Of a DNA stretch of 64,000 nt, positions 43,713 through 59,400 are shown in pieces (position 1 is the stretch's first letter; each line of letters starts with the position of its first letter). The notes under the pieces were generated by a model. It was not told the origin of the DNA and did no database searches. It saw only the letters and a program-made list of their open reading frames with translations. The position numbers and the translations under genes were made by a program. The DNA comes from Lepisosteus oculatus (taxonomy: Eukaryota; Chordata; Actinopteri; Semionotiformes; Lepisosteidae), in NCBI RefSeq assembly GCF_040954835.1, contig NC_090711.1, positions 4,409,501 through 4,473,500 of the forward strand, given 5' to 3'.

Positions 43713-46700
43713 CTTTAAAAGTACGATTTAAAGCAGATTTGCACGTTATACTTCTAAACTAAAGCACAGTGTCAGAACAAGAGCAAATTCTGTGTGAAAA
43801 TGTTGATGAATAAAATGAGGAGCATGTGGGTCAGCCACATCAGATTCATATTACTTGTTTACTATAACAACAATTGTCATGTTATGGCTAATAGTGACTA
43901 TGCAAATAAATCAAAATAATATACTCTGTACTACAGATGCATTCATACTTAAAGAGTGAATCAATGATGCTTCAAGTGATGTTCCACCATGTTAATCTTC
44001 AAATAGATATGTAATGTAAACTAGTCAAGCAAAAAAAAAACATGACTTGAAATCTATACATGAACAAGTGGAAGTTAATTCTGTGCTGAAATGTTTCTGT
44101 TTAGACTGCTTCTTATTTTATGTAGTCTAATGGACTGTAAGTGAACAAGTGCTTAGAATGTGAGTTGTCATTTCTAATAACATCATGCAACATTTCTGAC
44201 CCGCAGGCCAGCTGTATGATGGCCTACAGCACCTCCAAGTCTCTGCGTGTGTTTAACAGAGCGAAGTCATCAATTTAATAAGCAGTGAACTAGAACATGC
44301 CAATTCTGAACACAAAAAACCCAGAGGCACATACGGAATACAGAAAATATATTTGAAAACATATACATATATTCATTGTTTATCCAAAATAGATCATTAA
44401 AAACCGATTCCATTTGCAACAGTACTTTATGATCTTTATGACTGGTAAACCAGAACTCTACAGTCAAGCACAAATGTGTCAAAAGTGGACATGAGGTAAA
44501 ACAGGATATTTAGGGGAGGAAAAATAAAAAAAATCAAGGGGGGAAATGGGTATTTAAATAATGTCCAAGTGGAAAAACCACATTCTATTATACCTCCTTA
44601 ACGTAGTTACATTTCTTTATTCGTTTAATAACATGGGTGCTTCATGTCATCTGTATTGTTGCTCTGCACAACATATCAGATGGCCACAGCAGACTGTGCC
44701 TTTTAACTGTCGCAGGATTAAGGCAGGACTGTTCAGACTGCTTATAAAGCTAGGTATTATTTCAAGCTGTGCTCATGGCTGCAGCAAACACTGGAAGGAT
44801 GGGTTTATTCCATTATTTCTTATATTCGGTATTACTCTTATTCAAACCACCATGGTACCATAGTGCAAAAGCTTTGGTCAAAAGAAAGTCACAGTGTCAA
44901 TACGTATGCACACAGCCAGGCAGACAAATCAAGATTCTTCCACTGCCAGTTTGAGTTAGGGACCAAGACCAGTTTAAAGCAATTCAACTGGCATCATGTT
45001 TGATGGAATTAATAATTTAACACATTCTGCACCAATTTCGTCTCAGGCACTTTGTAATTTGCGGTGTATGGCAGCGTGCCATGAGTTAGAAATAGCAGCT
45101 CTCACTCGGGATATAACACCGTTTCCATCAGCAATGTGCCAGTGTATATTTTTCTACTGCAACATAAGGGACACAGCAGCAGTCCTTTCTGTGCATAATT
45201 CTGCTACAGTTTTACAGATGCGCATTCTCTCTGCATTTTACAGGCTAATTGCAGACAGGTTACTCAAAAAAGTACTGATAAATGCCAGACATGTTTCCAT
45301 TAGTTACTGATACGGATGATTTACTGAAAAACAAGTTGCTTTTCTGCGACTGCTTTATTTCATTTTTAAATTTAGCAGAATGTAGACGTGCATTCTGAAA
45401 CCTATAAAAGGCAGAGAGCCAGAGGAAGAATTACCAAGCCAAAATATGCACGAAATTAAAAATTACACATTCATTCCCACAATTAAAATGTCAACTTCAG
45501 AACTAACAATGAACATAACATAAACAGTTTTGCATTTTTAAACCTTAACTGACAAAGTAAATATATAAATTTGTAAAGAAAATATAGGTTCTGTATTTTT
45601 TCCTGAGAAAATAAAATTTGACTGCTGGCATTTAAAATTATCCTACTGTATATTTTTCTTTGCAATTGAAAGCATTTTCCTATGAAACCATTAAGATGAC
45701 TGTTGCACATTTCCACCATTAGATTACTCTTGTAGAGCCCATTAATAGCTGTATATTTACAACCATGTTACTTCAGCATGCCTTTGTAAAGAAATAAGCA
45801 ACGCCCTGAAATACAAACCAGGTGCACTTACAAAAAAAAAAATTTGAGGGTCACAATGCGGGTCGCTGTTTTGGTGCCAAAGTACAATGCACAACTTTTA
45901 AAGCATTGGAAATAAAGTGCAAAGATTTACAAGACCATCATCATCTGTCAACATGAAAACTCATCTGCTGACCAAAATATCTATCAATATTTGCTGCTCA
46001 ATAGAATAAGTTTAATTCATAGAAATGTACAGCAGGAGGACAAAGAATGCTACTAGTAATTGATAATTACTGAAGATTAAACATATAAAAACTACAAGGT
46101 GTGAAAACTAGTACCGAAAAAAACAATTTATGTTTAATTCACACATCCATTACAACGTACTGTCCCATTCTTCAGATCCCAACCCCACTCACACTAAGAA
46201 CATAGAATTACAGTATATATTGCCAGAATGGTTTAATTCTGATGGAGAAGTGACTGTAACACACTTTGCAGTATCTATTAGAATATAAACATATTCTAAA
46301 AGCAGTATTATTTTGATTGTTCTTATGTAAAATCAAAACCTACAGGCTCCAGAAATGTATTCCGATCCGGTGGAGTCACAAGCTGAGTATTGAACACCAT
46401 ACAGTAATACACATAAAATAGTCACAACGACATATTGAAGCTTTTACAGAATAGCACCATAAATGTGCTTAAATGTAATCTCTAACATAGAGTGCTTGAT
46501 TGAATGTGCATTGAATGCTATTTTCCTTAGAACAAGGTTTGGAAGAACAAGCTTATTAATTAACAGCGTACAATCATATTTTCAGCAGGCAACAGGACAT
46601 CCTTCATCTTTACTGTTTGTGCCAATACTTCCCAGATGTGTTAAAAATATTACAGGAAACAATTTTGCTGTAACTAGTAACATACAAAACATACTGCCTA

Positions 46701-47442
46701 TTATAGATTATGCATAAATATTTTCAAATACAATGTAAACAACAAAAAGGAAGTGCATCCAGATAAACTATGGATAAATAAATGTGTTGATTATATCCCT
46801 TCTATATCCAATACAAAATAAATAGAAATGAAAAAAGGTTGCACTTATTTTTTATTTATATGCTTTTTCTTTAATATCATTTAAATGTTATTCTAGCGAA
46901 TACTTTGAGTATGCTGAACCATTAATTGTAGATCAGTGGCCGGTCTGAGTGAGATATTCAAGTCTACAGAACAGAATATTAAGGGTTTCTCCATGAAACC
47001 CTAGTCAAATAGTCTTTGAGATTTGCAGAATGCTGGGTTTCCATGTAAATAATGTACCTTTACACTTAAATGTTAAGTGTTTGAAAGGAAATGAGAGATA
47101 CCTGATGTTTGTGTAAGACACGGTTTAGCAACAGCTTAATACAGTGAAATGTAGAGATAAATGTCATCTGGTAAGAGCTGTCAGGAACCATGGATCATCC
47201 AATAGTGTTGACTTTATTCTGGAAACTAAAGCATTTCTTCTTCTATTGAGTTGCATGAACTAAATTACCCAGTTATCACAATAGGTGTTATGGGGAAACA
47301 AAAACAAAAAGAAATCCTCTAACAAAGTGTGAGAGAGGGGTAGGTTCATTTTGTCTGGACCTGCCACCCCCCCACTCCAAATGACACATTTAACTCTTAG
47401 AAAGCTTCAGCACTGCAACTGAACCATTGCAATATGATTCGT
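43713..47442. other. cables2-rps21 intergenic DNA or extended cables2 3' UTR
   Basis: AT-rich with many possible poly(A) hexamers on the minus strand. An open plus-strand frame at 44996-45310 (104 residues) is not convincingly related to any family. Part of this stretch may belong to longer cables2 transcripts. Confidence 0.45.
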
Positions 47443-47448
47443 TTTATT
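47443..47448 (-). terminator. cables2: Candidate polyadenylation signal of cables2
   Basis: Minus-strand AATAAA 45 nt after the stop codon. A 3' UTR this short would be unusual for a regulatory gene, and further AATAAA-type hexamers lie beyond it (for example around 46.8 kb), so longer 3' ends are plausible. Confidence 0.4.
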
Positions 47449-50400
47449 TTGCGGAGTCACTGTTTTGAGACCAGAGTGCGAGGCAGCCCTGGTCATGGCT
47501 GCTGGATCAGCCGTCGGAAGTGTGGCATCACTTTGCCTTCTGGAAGGTAGAGGGCCATTTCCAAAGCAACGAGGACGGTGAACTCGAAGGAGATCAGTTC
47601 TCTCCGATTAATACGGAACCTCTCTTCGAGTTTCTGCAGGGACAGAAGACAGAAACACATTTAAAACTGAAATCCAGAAATCACAACCCCCTATTTTTAG
47701 TAGACCATTGTAGAAAAAAAAAGTTTAGAATCTGTGGCTCCATGGTAGCATGTTTATCTGGGATTTAACCAAGTATGAGTAATCTGCCATTTAGCGGAGG
47801 TGACCTTGTGCAGTTGCAGAGTCCGGGTTAGACCTCAGAGATAACCTCAAACATTTAGCTTTTGGATTGAACTCCCTCACACAGCACAGACCCGCTGTTC
47901 TGCTTGAGGATGTTGAAGATATTGTAGCACTTTGTGTCCTAGCGTCAAACATCCTTTCGGATTCACACAAAGACGAGCCAGAAAAAGACAGGCACTGAGC
48001 ATTAAAATGACTGACACGCCTCAGGCTGTCCCTTGGCCAGCTGGGAGGCAGACGGGCTCTGAACGGGACTCGAGCGATGACCCGTGACAGCTGAAAGCTT
48101 TGTAACATACGTCTATGAGCAGCTTGACCTCCTGCTTCTTCAGGTCGCTGCCGATCTTGGCCGCCAGGAGCACGCAAGCTGCAGAGCACAGCTTGCGGTT
48201 CTGCTTGTTCAGTCGTCCCTGCAGCACCAGCTTCTCGAAGTACACGTAGGCCATCGCCACGGTGACAGGCTGCAGGCTGCACTCCTCCCCAACATTGCGC
48301 ATTTCTCGCTTCAGGCTGGACAAGACCAAGGCAGTTAAGCACCGAGCTTCAGAAACGTTTCACGCTCAAAATACTGTACATCAATACATACACATCCACT
48401 AACATTTCCAACTCCCTGGTTTTTTTTTTCCCCCACGGCAATGCATAAACATGAAACCTACATGTGAGAATATTGCAGGCTTATAAATTTCTATTCTTTT
48501 TTGTATTGGGTAGGCAGGTACTTTTGCTATGTACAGTCATCTGCATGTAGCTTTCTGGGTCTAGATAAAAACTACAACCAATTTATTTAAATATATTAAC
48601 AGTTATGTTGTACAGAAAAAATGTATTTTTTTCAAGTAATAACTCGCAGTAAATACAAGGTCACTTCAATAAAAAGTCACAAGCTCTGGTATATTGTTAC
48701 CTTCAACACTCTAGCGATCACAAAACAGTAAGAATAAAGGGGTAAGATTTATAGCAAAATGAGCATGACTCCTTGCTCAGAAAAGGTAATAAGATTGAAA
48801 TTTCCAATCTGTGGTGCAGGTTACTTTCACAGATGGCAACTCATGCACCCAGCATCCTCCTTCTCTGGCTCTGCAGCAAAAAACAAATCATGTCAATGTG
48901 ACTTTCCTGCAGAAGAGAACTGTTACATACCTCCTTATTTTGCTCAGAGTTAACTTGATGTGAGGAAACTTTTCCTTAAACATCTCATTCATGTCCTTTT
49001 TAAGGTCTGATGGCTTCACATACTCGATTACAGTTGTCTACGAATAAAGGAAAAAGGATCCAGTCTTAAAAAAAATCCCCATATCTGATCAACATGTGAC
49101 AAACAGAAAAAATGTAGCACAGAAAACTCATGATGAAATATCTTTATCTTTCATGTTAAATTAATTGAATATTAAAACATAATGCCTATAAATCACACAT
49201 AACATAATAAAAAAAGATCTATAGAGATGGTTAATAACATTTTCTTTGTTCTTTACCTTTGTTAACACTAGGCAATGTAACCAGAAAACAGAAGCTTACA
49301 TTCCTTAAGCTTGTTAGGACTAGCAAAGTGAGAAAGCATATCACATCCTGTTTGGAGCAGAGCAAAAAAGAATGCTAAACCATTCTATATTAAAACAGAC
49401 AATTTGAGTCATCTGTGAAACATCCTTTTTTGAGTAGGTGAACTTACTTAAAAGGCTCGCTTTACAAATCCTGTAAAGAACGGTTCAATGAATGATAAAC
49501 AGATTCCATTGGTGGCAATGGAAAAAAAAACCTGCAACTTTTACACACCATCAGCATTTTTTTCAAGATTCTAGAATAAGATAAAATGGTAGTGTATTGT
49601 GTTTTTATAAAAGGGTATTTGAGGGCAAACTGCGAGCATGAAAGCAATGTTACCAAGAAAAAAAAAACTTGCATTAGCCTCTTACGCATAACACTCCACA
49701 GTGGAAAAGAAAACAAGCTCCTTTATAATCTGTTCTCAAAGCTCTTTGCACAGGTACTGCATATATAGGACATCAAGCCATGAGTTTATATTTAGACAAT
49801 GGTATTAGAAGTACTTTATGAAGGAGCCTCTTCACTGTGCACCGTGGCTTTCAAAGACCAAACTGTCAGAACCCACTACAACGTTCAACAAAATTAAGAG
49901 CTGGGATGACAAGGAAATTCCTTGGAAAGAGGAAATTAAGTCATGAAGCTGATGTCTGAATGCCTTGGAGAATATATTTTTTCCTACCAACATGGTAACA
50001 GAATTCACTAAGGACATATAAGGATAGATGAAATACAGTCACAAACCAAATTTACAGTTGATCTGCATGACATCATTAGGTTTTATGTCTCAACATTTTC
50101 ATCTTTTTTACAGACGTCAACAAAGCAGTAAATCTCCCTTTCAGGAAAGGTGAAGGTACAGAAAACTTCTAACAAGTTCAGACAGATTCGCTTTTACAGC
50201 TTTCGAAAGTACTATGTAGCTAAAACAAAGACAACTATTTTAGGTGAGACTCTGCTGTGGTGTTCTTGAGCAAGGTCCTTCACACAGTTTTCCAATAAAA
50301 AATGGGTGTAAATATATGTCACTTTAGGTAACAGTGCCAGCGAAATTAATTTGTAATTTTATAAGTATGAGGCAAAATCATCCTAATTTATGATATTTTT

Positions 50401-53400
50401 AAAAATCAGATGAAAAGTGTGTTGTATAGCATCCATGTTAAGGTAGCATTTACCACATTTTCTGATGCTTCTCAACTTTAAAAGTCACAACAGTAACTTT
50501 ATACTAAAGATTTTCTTGAAACAGGAAAATGTTTTCAAACAGTGAAGTAAAACAATGTGACCCCAATCTAACACTCCATTTACGCTGCCTTTACTCCAGG
50601 TATGGGAGTCCAAGTTTGGTCATTTAGTCTTGAAACTCTAAAATAAAAAACTAGAAAATTCAATACTTTTGTGTCCTGTGTCTGCTGGAATAAGCTCTGG
50701 CTTACTGTGGAGAGCAGATATATTAAGTATTTTAAAAACGTGTACACAAATAGGAATACTTAATGCTCTCTAGAACTTGATTAGAGCCTAAGCAAAGTTT
50801 CTAACAATGCAGAAAGCTTAACGATTTGAAGAAATATTTTTAAGAAAGGACAATGCTAGTTTTAAGAGCATCTCCGGGTTATTACTCTTCTTTGCTGGTG
50901 GTGGGAGACGTTTCATTTAACTGCAATAAAAAGATAGAACTGGAGCCAGGCATAAAGGCATAAAATAGTAACAAGGTCGTATGCAGTAGAACGCAGTGAG
51001 ACTATACAGACAGGCACTGTGAAGTACGCCTAGCTGCAGCTGAGCACCAGCAGTGGAAATGAGGCAGGAGTGACACAGACAGGGGTAGGCACCACAACGA
51101 GACTAGTAAACAGTCAATGAAGCGCTGTCAAGGGCTCTCACCATGTAAGAAGCAAAGATGAGGACCCTCTTGTGTTTCCCACAGGGCCACTGGGGATCGC
51201 TGAGGAGGTTTGGATCGTATTCCGACATGTCCACAATCTCATTGCCTGGAGAAGCAAGCCATCAGGGAAGGCTTTTAGGGAAATGAGCCTGAGCAATGCA
51301 TGAGGGCTGCAGGCATCACGAGGATTGCAAATATCAAATGGCCAAAGATCTGGAATCTCAACAGGATCTGCCACTTGTGTTGAGGTAATTACAGCTCCTA
51401 TTCAACGAGGACATGCTGACAGGCAGAGCCGAGTGCCTTACCAGAGGAGGTAATTCTGCACATCTATGAATGTCTGCCTTAACAGTTCTGAGTGAATCAG
51501 TGCGATACAATGAACATAAAAAGGTATAAACATTTCAGTTCAAAAGAGAATCTGAATCTCATTCACACCACAGTTTTCCAGGAAGCCACCAACCCAGCTC
51601 CGACACACGAGCACTTAAGCAGAAACTTAGAAGAACAAAAAGAGGAGTTTCTTTGTGGACCTCACATGAACCTGCATTTGACTTCTCTCTCTTGAGAGCT
51701 ACCCCGTTAAACAGAGCACACAAAAGCGGCCAAGCAAGACAAGATGCAGCCGACGAATAAAATCAAGGGTGTAATTTTGTGGGAATTCTTGGCAGCATGA
51801 CAGAGCGCAGAATTATTTTTGTTGGCGTTTAAATGTGATAAACACCACAATTGCAAGCTGAGAAAATAAACTCATTTTTAGGTTTGATATACATCAGAGG
51901 AAGATCTCTTCATCTTTACCTAGTTCCTGGGCAGGTGCTGCAGCACTGATCCTGGCAGGAGTATAATTTCTCTGAATGTTGGAGCGCGCCAGTGGAGTCT
52001 GAGCAGCAGGATCAGCTGGAGGGTTCTTCTGCTTTACCAAGGCATTGGTCGGGTAGAGGAACTTTGCATAGGATACAGTCTGGAGGGAGAAGCCATTACA
52101 ACACTGCATTAAAAAAAAATATATGCAGACCAAACACACACTTGGTAGTGAACTACTATAACAGCACAATGGTACAAGAGATCCCTGCAAACTATTTTTT
52201 CCCTTCATGTTTAAAAGGTTTCATCTTGAACTAAAATGGACATTTTCTTGAAGACTGAATCGCTTTTACAACCCAAATGTAAACCAGTTTTAGAAAAAAA
52301 CCAACACGCTGAGGATGGGATCCCACCACAACAAGAGGGTGAGCTCCAGGGCTCCTACCTTTCCATCAGCTCCCAGCTCCACTCCCTCCAGCCCCGGGAC
52401 CATGTCTAGCGAAGGGGGACCCCCTCCAGAAGGATGCCTCTGCCTCTGTCCCTCCAGCTTGGGGTCACTGTGGAAAGAAAGCCAAGTCTGTGCTTAATAC
52501 GAGTCAGACTGCAGACCTGGGCTTGCCTAGGCATGGGTTAACAGCACAGCACATGCCACTGTGTGGAAACTAGTCTGAATAGGCTGCTTTCAGCATGCGA
52601 ATAAACAGTGACAGCAACGTGAAAGCAAAACTAGAAGAATCCAGGGTTCATAAAAATATTGCAGAATCTCAACGGTTTTGGAATAAATCACACAATGCAC
52701 AGAAAACACACCCAAAAGGAAAATACATTATATGGTGTCAATTATCTTATACAGTACAGTTTTCTTTTCATTCCTTGAGAATTTCTAGCAAACTGATATT
52801 TATTGAGGTTTCAAAAAAATGTTTCAGGACTGCTTAGTTAATAAGCAAACCCATTTTTTCTTCGCTGCACAATCTGTCACAAACTCCTTTCCAGTTTCAG
52901 CACAGCTGTAATTTTGGAACGATAAACATGTCTCTCCTACAGAGCTAGCATGCGGAACATCTTTAAACTGACAGTAATATGATGACAGAATGTCAATGAA
53001 ATCCACAGAACCCATTTGCTTCTAATTGCTTGGAAGATGTATTACAAAACAAACACTATAAAGAATTGTTCATGGTCATCTGTGCAGCTGTAAGTAAACT
53101 CAAAGTGTCCGCTACTAGGATTTATGACTATGTATCACTGCTGTCAAAAGAAAGAGAACTCATTCCCTCAAACATTATCTAACACTAGAGGGGTTTAATT
53201 TAATCATCACTAATGATTATAATATAGGCAAATAAACTGAAACATTAATTTAAACTAACCTGATTTGGACAGTACAGGCAGGCTCCCACATTAAAGTCCC
53301 CGAGACTTTGATTTCTACAGAGCCTGGGAAATCTCCTCTTATCTCTTCACGAACGTCTTATATAACATGCCATGCAATTTCCTCTTTATAAAAAAAAATC

Positions 53401-56400
53401 CTTCTCCAGCTTCCACGGAATTTGCAAGGATGTAAATACACAGGCCACTGCTCAAAGCCAAGGTCACAGAGTACTGTTGCACTGTGCCACTCAAGCCCAA
53501 GTGACAGTGGGAATATCGCTGCGCACAGAAAACTTAAGTCCCACGAGTGTACCACTGCATTGTTTTGCTAAACTCTCAGAATGTATTTTTATCTAAGGAA
53601 ACAAAGCAGACCCCAGCAATTAAGGACAAGTAAATCAGGAGTGCATCTGGACTTTGAAAAAACAGCAGAGAAAACTTAAACATGACCTGAGGCAACGGAA
53701 AAAAAAATTGAAGGGTGCCCTGTGCGAGACCTTACCAAACTGAACATTACACAATTTTCCACTGCATCCTTTTTTTAAGCACAAGGCACAAGAGACGTGA
53801 AATGAGTAGCTATTATATTTTCCCCATCTACAAACAACCAACACATGCAAGAAAAGGCACTCTTACCTATCACTTTGTGATGAACACAAAATGCTTTTTA
53901 TGTTAATGAGGTGGTGACTGTACAGCACCAATTCCATTTACATGCTTTTTTAATTTTAACTGGAAAAAAACACTACAAAACTTCTGCAGTTATAGCACAA
54001 ACTCCTCTTTCTACACAGGAGTAGTAAGATTTAAAAACAAAAGTTAATTCCGTTTTTCCCCCCCAAATTCTATCCAGAGGAAGGAATTTTCTATTTCACC
54101 AGCAGTACGTTTTCCGGTTTAAGTATGGCAAAACAATACTGAGAATTCTATGCAGATTCAACAGAATTAAAACAAAAGGACATTTTTAGAATGACTCAGA
54201 GAGACAAAAGTAATAATGAAATGCTCTTGTGCTGTACCTGATGTGGAAGCTCTCCCCATAAGGCAGGACAGAAAAGGCAGCACACAGGGATCTTTTGGCA
54301 CATATGAACACTATCCTAAAAACAGGAGACCAACAAAAAAATCAGCCACACCACGAGACGACATTCACCTCCTTAAAGACACAGTTGCGGGTGTGCACCC
54401 TGGCGTGTTTTACACAAACCTTATTCTGTCATATGCCTTTATTATTTCAGCAGTGCTCGCTGCTTGCTTATTATATTATATGATACAAGACACGTATTCA
54501 CATAAGACATATTCAGGCATAAGCAGAACGCAGAAGGTCTTGTGGAAGAAAAAATGTTATTTAACTGCATAGTTACGTTAAACGTTCCTATATGCATGGA
54601 AAAACAGAACCTATGTTTTTATTGAACTTTTTCTCATGGGCTCTTTCATGGTTAAAGTATTCGATGCTCCAAGTCTAGTCAAGTAAAATATACAATGCCA
54701 AGGATTATTACAGACAGTTAAGCGCTTATGTGGCATTTTGGACATCTGAAATGTCTATCGCACACCTACACAATCAGGAAAACTGGCAAAGGGAAAAAAA
54801 AGACAACAAGAGTGAGAAAGCTGTCATGTGTTTATAACTAAGTCTTCGTCAACAGAACTAGTGTTTTTCCATGGGCGTGAGGCCAAACAAAATCCCAATG
54901 TAATTCTGCTGTCTGGTTAGAAGATGAGTTTTGAGAGAGAAAAAACTTGACAGCACACAATGACAGCTCCGATGTTGAGAACTGGGCAGGTCAGGTCATG
55001 AAACAAACAGATCTTGTCTATCTTTCACAAGGCACACACAATGCAATCAGCACTTAGATGGCAAGCTCTGGCTGTGAAAAGCAGTAGCACTCAATACAGT
55101 TACAGCCATGACTTAATTCTGTCCTTGTATCACATTAGTAAAGTATTATGAATTTATTCATTTAAACACCGTCACTTTAGAAACACTTTAAATCCCGAAG
55201 GTAATGTACCTTCAGATCAGACCTATCAGATATGCTGAGGCACTTACTAAAAATTAATGTAATTAAACTATCGCTTGGCATCTCTCCATCATCTCAGTGA
55301 ATGAGCAAGTAGTCAGGCACGTGGCCGTACTTTTAAGCTTGTTCTTGATCACACCGTTTTAATGTTGCCGTACTCCAAAGCACAGAAGAATTTTAAAATA
55401 TACTGATCTTCAAGAGAAGCTTATACTTCTATCTGTAAAGACATTTGGTATCATCAGGAAAATGCTAATCTTTTCTTGCATCAGGAAACACTGTTTTACA
55501 AGCAGCAGGAAACGGTGTGTTATGCTGCTAGAATGTTGTCATGTCAGCATGAGCCCAGTGCAGGCTAGCATGTGGGAGTCCAAGGACATGATCAATGTAG
55601 CACCGTGCAGTCAGGCTGGCATCAATCACAGGTAGGGTTCTCCAGCTGTAAGACATGCCTGCCCAGTCCAACACAACCGGGTCGCCCCATTGATCTTGGC
55701 GAGGCACTGTGACATGCGGTCTTCCCAGTTGTTCGCCTATCACTGAAGGACTGTGTTCGGTTGGAAAAGAGCAGAAATCGCTGACTGTGAACCCCCCAGA
55801 CAGCAAATGACAACGTGCTGACTGGGGTCAGACTCCAACGCCAATATCACATCGCCCTCTTCACGAGCAGGCCATGTTGAAATGAGAATGATTGTGCTGC
55901 ACACCAGGCTTGTGCACAGAATGACCAAGGAGTGACATACAGTGGCTTGATTACACCAAGACTTTTGGTGTGAAGCATTAACAAGCAAAGTCATCAAGTC
56001 TGCTTACATACCTGCTGCTTCTGGTATCGTACTGCCTCATGTTCTTTATGAAGTGGACCTTCTTCAAACCTCTAGGTCGCGGAGAGCCCGATAAAGTCCG
56101 TGACCTGAGCAAAATGAGTGGTCATGAGAAAGTCATTAGTGCTGCTCAAAACAATTCCTGACAAAAACCATGCAACAAAAGGCATCTGGCAATTACAAGT
56201 TGCTAACATTTAAGTTAGCATTGCCTTTCAGTGCAATTACACACCATCAAAAGTCCCATATCGGTATATTCTTTAACAGAAGCATGAGTGGGGAGATCAA
56301 GCATAAAACGATTCCTAACTGGAGATGAAAGAAAATGTGGTTTCAGCTGTGCATAACGATGAACAAGGCCAGGTACAAAATGTTATCAAATTTATAGAAT

Positions 56401-59400
56401 ACACCCTTACTCTTCATTTATGGAATTCTTTAAATATACACTTTGTGATCCTTTTAGGTCTGAAAATGTCATGATATAGAGTAGAAACCGTGGTCTTTGA
56501 CAAACAGAGTATAGAGAGAGAGAGGAGCGAAAGGCTACTTGCTGTTTAGGTTTTTGAATGATAAGCTCAACACGAATGCAATTCAAAAATGCGACTGCGG
56601 ATTTCAATAAATGGCAACTCCTGATAAAACCTATTCGGGTAATTTAGCCAATGCTTGGAAGAACAGCAGTATAGCATTCTAACAGGAAAACACTAAATAT
56701 TAAATGAAGGGTGAACAACTAATTCTGTCTCTGGTCATTTTCATCTTGCGAGAGCTCTTAACTACCTGATTGATCTTAGCATTGGCTTAAATGGAAATGG
56801 AGTGAGCCCCCTTTCACAGGACATTATGGTTTAAGACCAAGATGCACTTCACACATATTTACCCACTTTGCAACTGGATGGAATCGCCAGCTTGTAAAGC
56901 TCTCCATAGTTATCCCATAACACTATGGTGCAAACTGGACCAAGTACGTTGGAAACATTACTCTGATGATTTTTTTTTACCTAAAGCAACTTGCATTTCC
57001 AACCCTTTATACAGGAGAGTAGTATACTTTTATGTTTCGCTTGGGTGTTTTGTACTTTTATGGGAGAAGCCAAAGACAAATTTCCAAGTAATGAACAATA
57101 AAGTATCTATCTGGATGTAGTGCCTTGATGAAGGGCACAACATCAGTGCTCCTCCTGGGATTGGAGCCCACAGCTATCCAGTTATGACTCCAGAACCCTA
57201 TCTATTTCACAGATATGCACACCAGCTTCTTCCTACCTTCGAGTTTTAGGTTGCAGTACGTTTAGGGTTGATTGGCTACTCGAGATTGCCCACTAAACTT
57301 TACTCCCTGGTCCCCATTAGTTGACTGAACACAGTATATTCTATCTCTACAGTCATGTATGGCATACAAAAGCAGTCTAAGTGAAGAGTAAAGAGTAATT
57401 TAGACTCGTGCTTTATTTTTGACTTACCACTCTTAACATAAGTACTTGTTTAGTTTCAGCAGCTACAAAATGTCTTCACTGCAAAAGGGGAGTGTTTGTC
57501 ACTGTTAAAATGGCTGAGAAATAGAATTTGCTCCTATGCGCAATTTAAAGCATCAGCAATGTTTATTTCTCATTATGCACAAACAACTGGTCAAAACATC
57601 AGAAAACAGCAGCGCACAGATTGGCACATAATACGTATTAGAAGCGGTTAGACACTTCTTTCTTTCTGTATAATCTGTAAACCCCTCTGACTCGTTTTGG
57701 ATATGAAAAGTGAAGGGCAACGCTCTTATAATGCAAACACGAGCAAACGCCCAGGGCAGCCCATAAGGCAAAAAGCTTACTATGGCAGAATTTGGAATAA
57801 GAACTGTTACACAATAGTTGTTCCATCTGGCGTGTTCTGGTTGACCTATTAAAAACGAACAAACTTGTGTGGCTGGGGTCCATTTAATTCAGTCCAGTTT
57901 TGAAATCCAGATTAGGATCTGTCACAACCATCCCTATTTGACATTTTGGCTACTCTTATTCCCCCGCTTTCTGGCATCAGCTTCCTTTCCCAGTCCAAGC
58001 TGCTGCTCTGAGTTATTCAACGACCGTTCAGCTTGCATCTGGACATTTCTGCATCTTCACCATCCTCCATGTCTACATCTATTGCATCAGTTTCTAGCTT
58101 GCAGCTATAAATTATTATTCCTAACTACTCTTGGCAATAATAATACTACCTCCAGCACATACACTACTAAAGCACTCCAAATCTGAGAACAAGTTGACTG
58201 ATGTCATTATTTTAGAACTGTGACTTTTTAAAGTTGGTTCAAACCTGTTTCAGTGCATTTTCATTCACAAGACCAAAACGTTACATAGCCTATACCACAG
58301 ATTCTAATATTGAGGGGAGGTCTTTTCATAAAGGAGTAAATACATTTCCCTAATAAACCTGAAAATAATTTCTTACCTTGGGGTAATCTGTATTCAATGC
58401 CAGTACACAAGCTTTACAGAAACTTTTCAATTCAAATGTCTACAAAACTGATTCTAGTCACACCCCTGTTGGTTTATATAACAATCTCTCAGCTCTTTAT
58501 TCATTTATACAGTATGCAGCATCTTTGAGGTCCAGAGGGAAGCAGCTGTAACAGACTCCTGAGACAGGGTTAAGAAGGGTGACCTTGGAAAGCCTCAGAT
58601 GTTTCAATCAAAAGTTCAACAAGCTCTTAACTCTGAATCAACTGGCTTATCTATGGCGTTTAGGAGTGTGATAAGCAGAAAAATGCGTCACTGCCCTGAA
58701 AAAAAATAAATTCCACCAACAGCAATCATCTGTGCAATATGCTGGGTCTCTGCCCCAACACCAGCACCCTATACCAAGCTGGTAACAGTAATTGAACCCA
58801 AAGCAAACTTTATTGAGCATAAAGCTAGACATTGCCACCATGCAACAAAAGTGGCACTTAAAATTGTAACATTTTCCCTTACTTTACATACATAAAAAAA
58901 TACAAAAGAAAAAACAGTAGCGCACACAGATTTAGCACTCAGTTTCTATCTATAAATAGGGAATCAGTCATATGCACATGAGACTTATTTAAGGTTATGT
59001 TTCAGAACAATAGTTCAAGGAAGAGTAAAGCCACTGAATCACAACAGTGAATTATATATCACTGGGGATGCTTTAGGAAAACACTGGATCTCAGTTCCAG
59101 TTCTTGTGTATCCCCACGTCAACTGGTTCTTGTTCCAGCCAAGGCACAGACCTCATAGTCACTTTTGCCATGAGAATGTTTGATACTGGGTCATTCCCAC
59201 ATATATTAACATCATTGATAGATGATGAAGAAGCAGGAAGCTTCAAGCAGTTATTCAAACTTATGAGTAAAATAATTTACTGCAAATATACATTCTGGTG
59301 GGTGATTGTAAATGATTTAGGAATGTAAACATGCATCTGTCCTTTCAGAACAAACACACTTGCGCTTCTCAAAAGCAGCAAGCACTCTGTCCATTCAGAG

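Noticed and set aside
44996-45310. 104-residue plus-strand open frame, faintly like a Harbinger transposase
   Set aside because: The resemblance is a few scattered residues and does not extend to catalytic motifs.
54216-54572. 118-residue plus-strand open frame
   Set aside because: Antisense shadow over cables2 exon 3.
58340-58430. Exon-like stretch with a gtaag donor in cables2 intron 1 (reads [12 protein letters not shown] on the minus strand)
   Set aside because: It matches no part of Cables, and its acceptor lacks a polypyrimidine tract.
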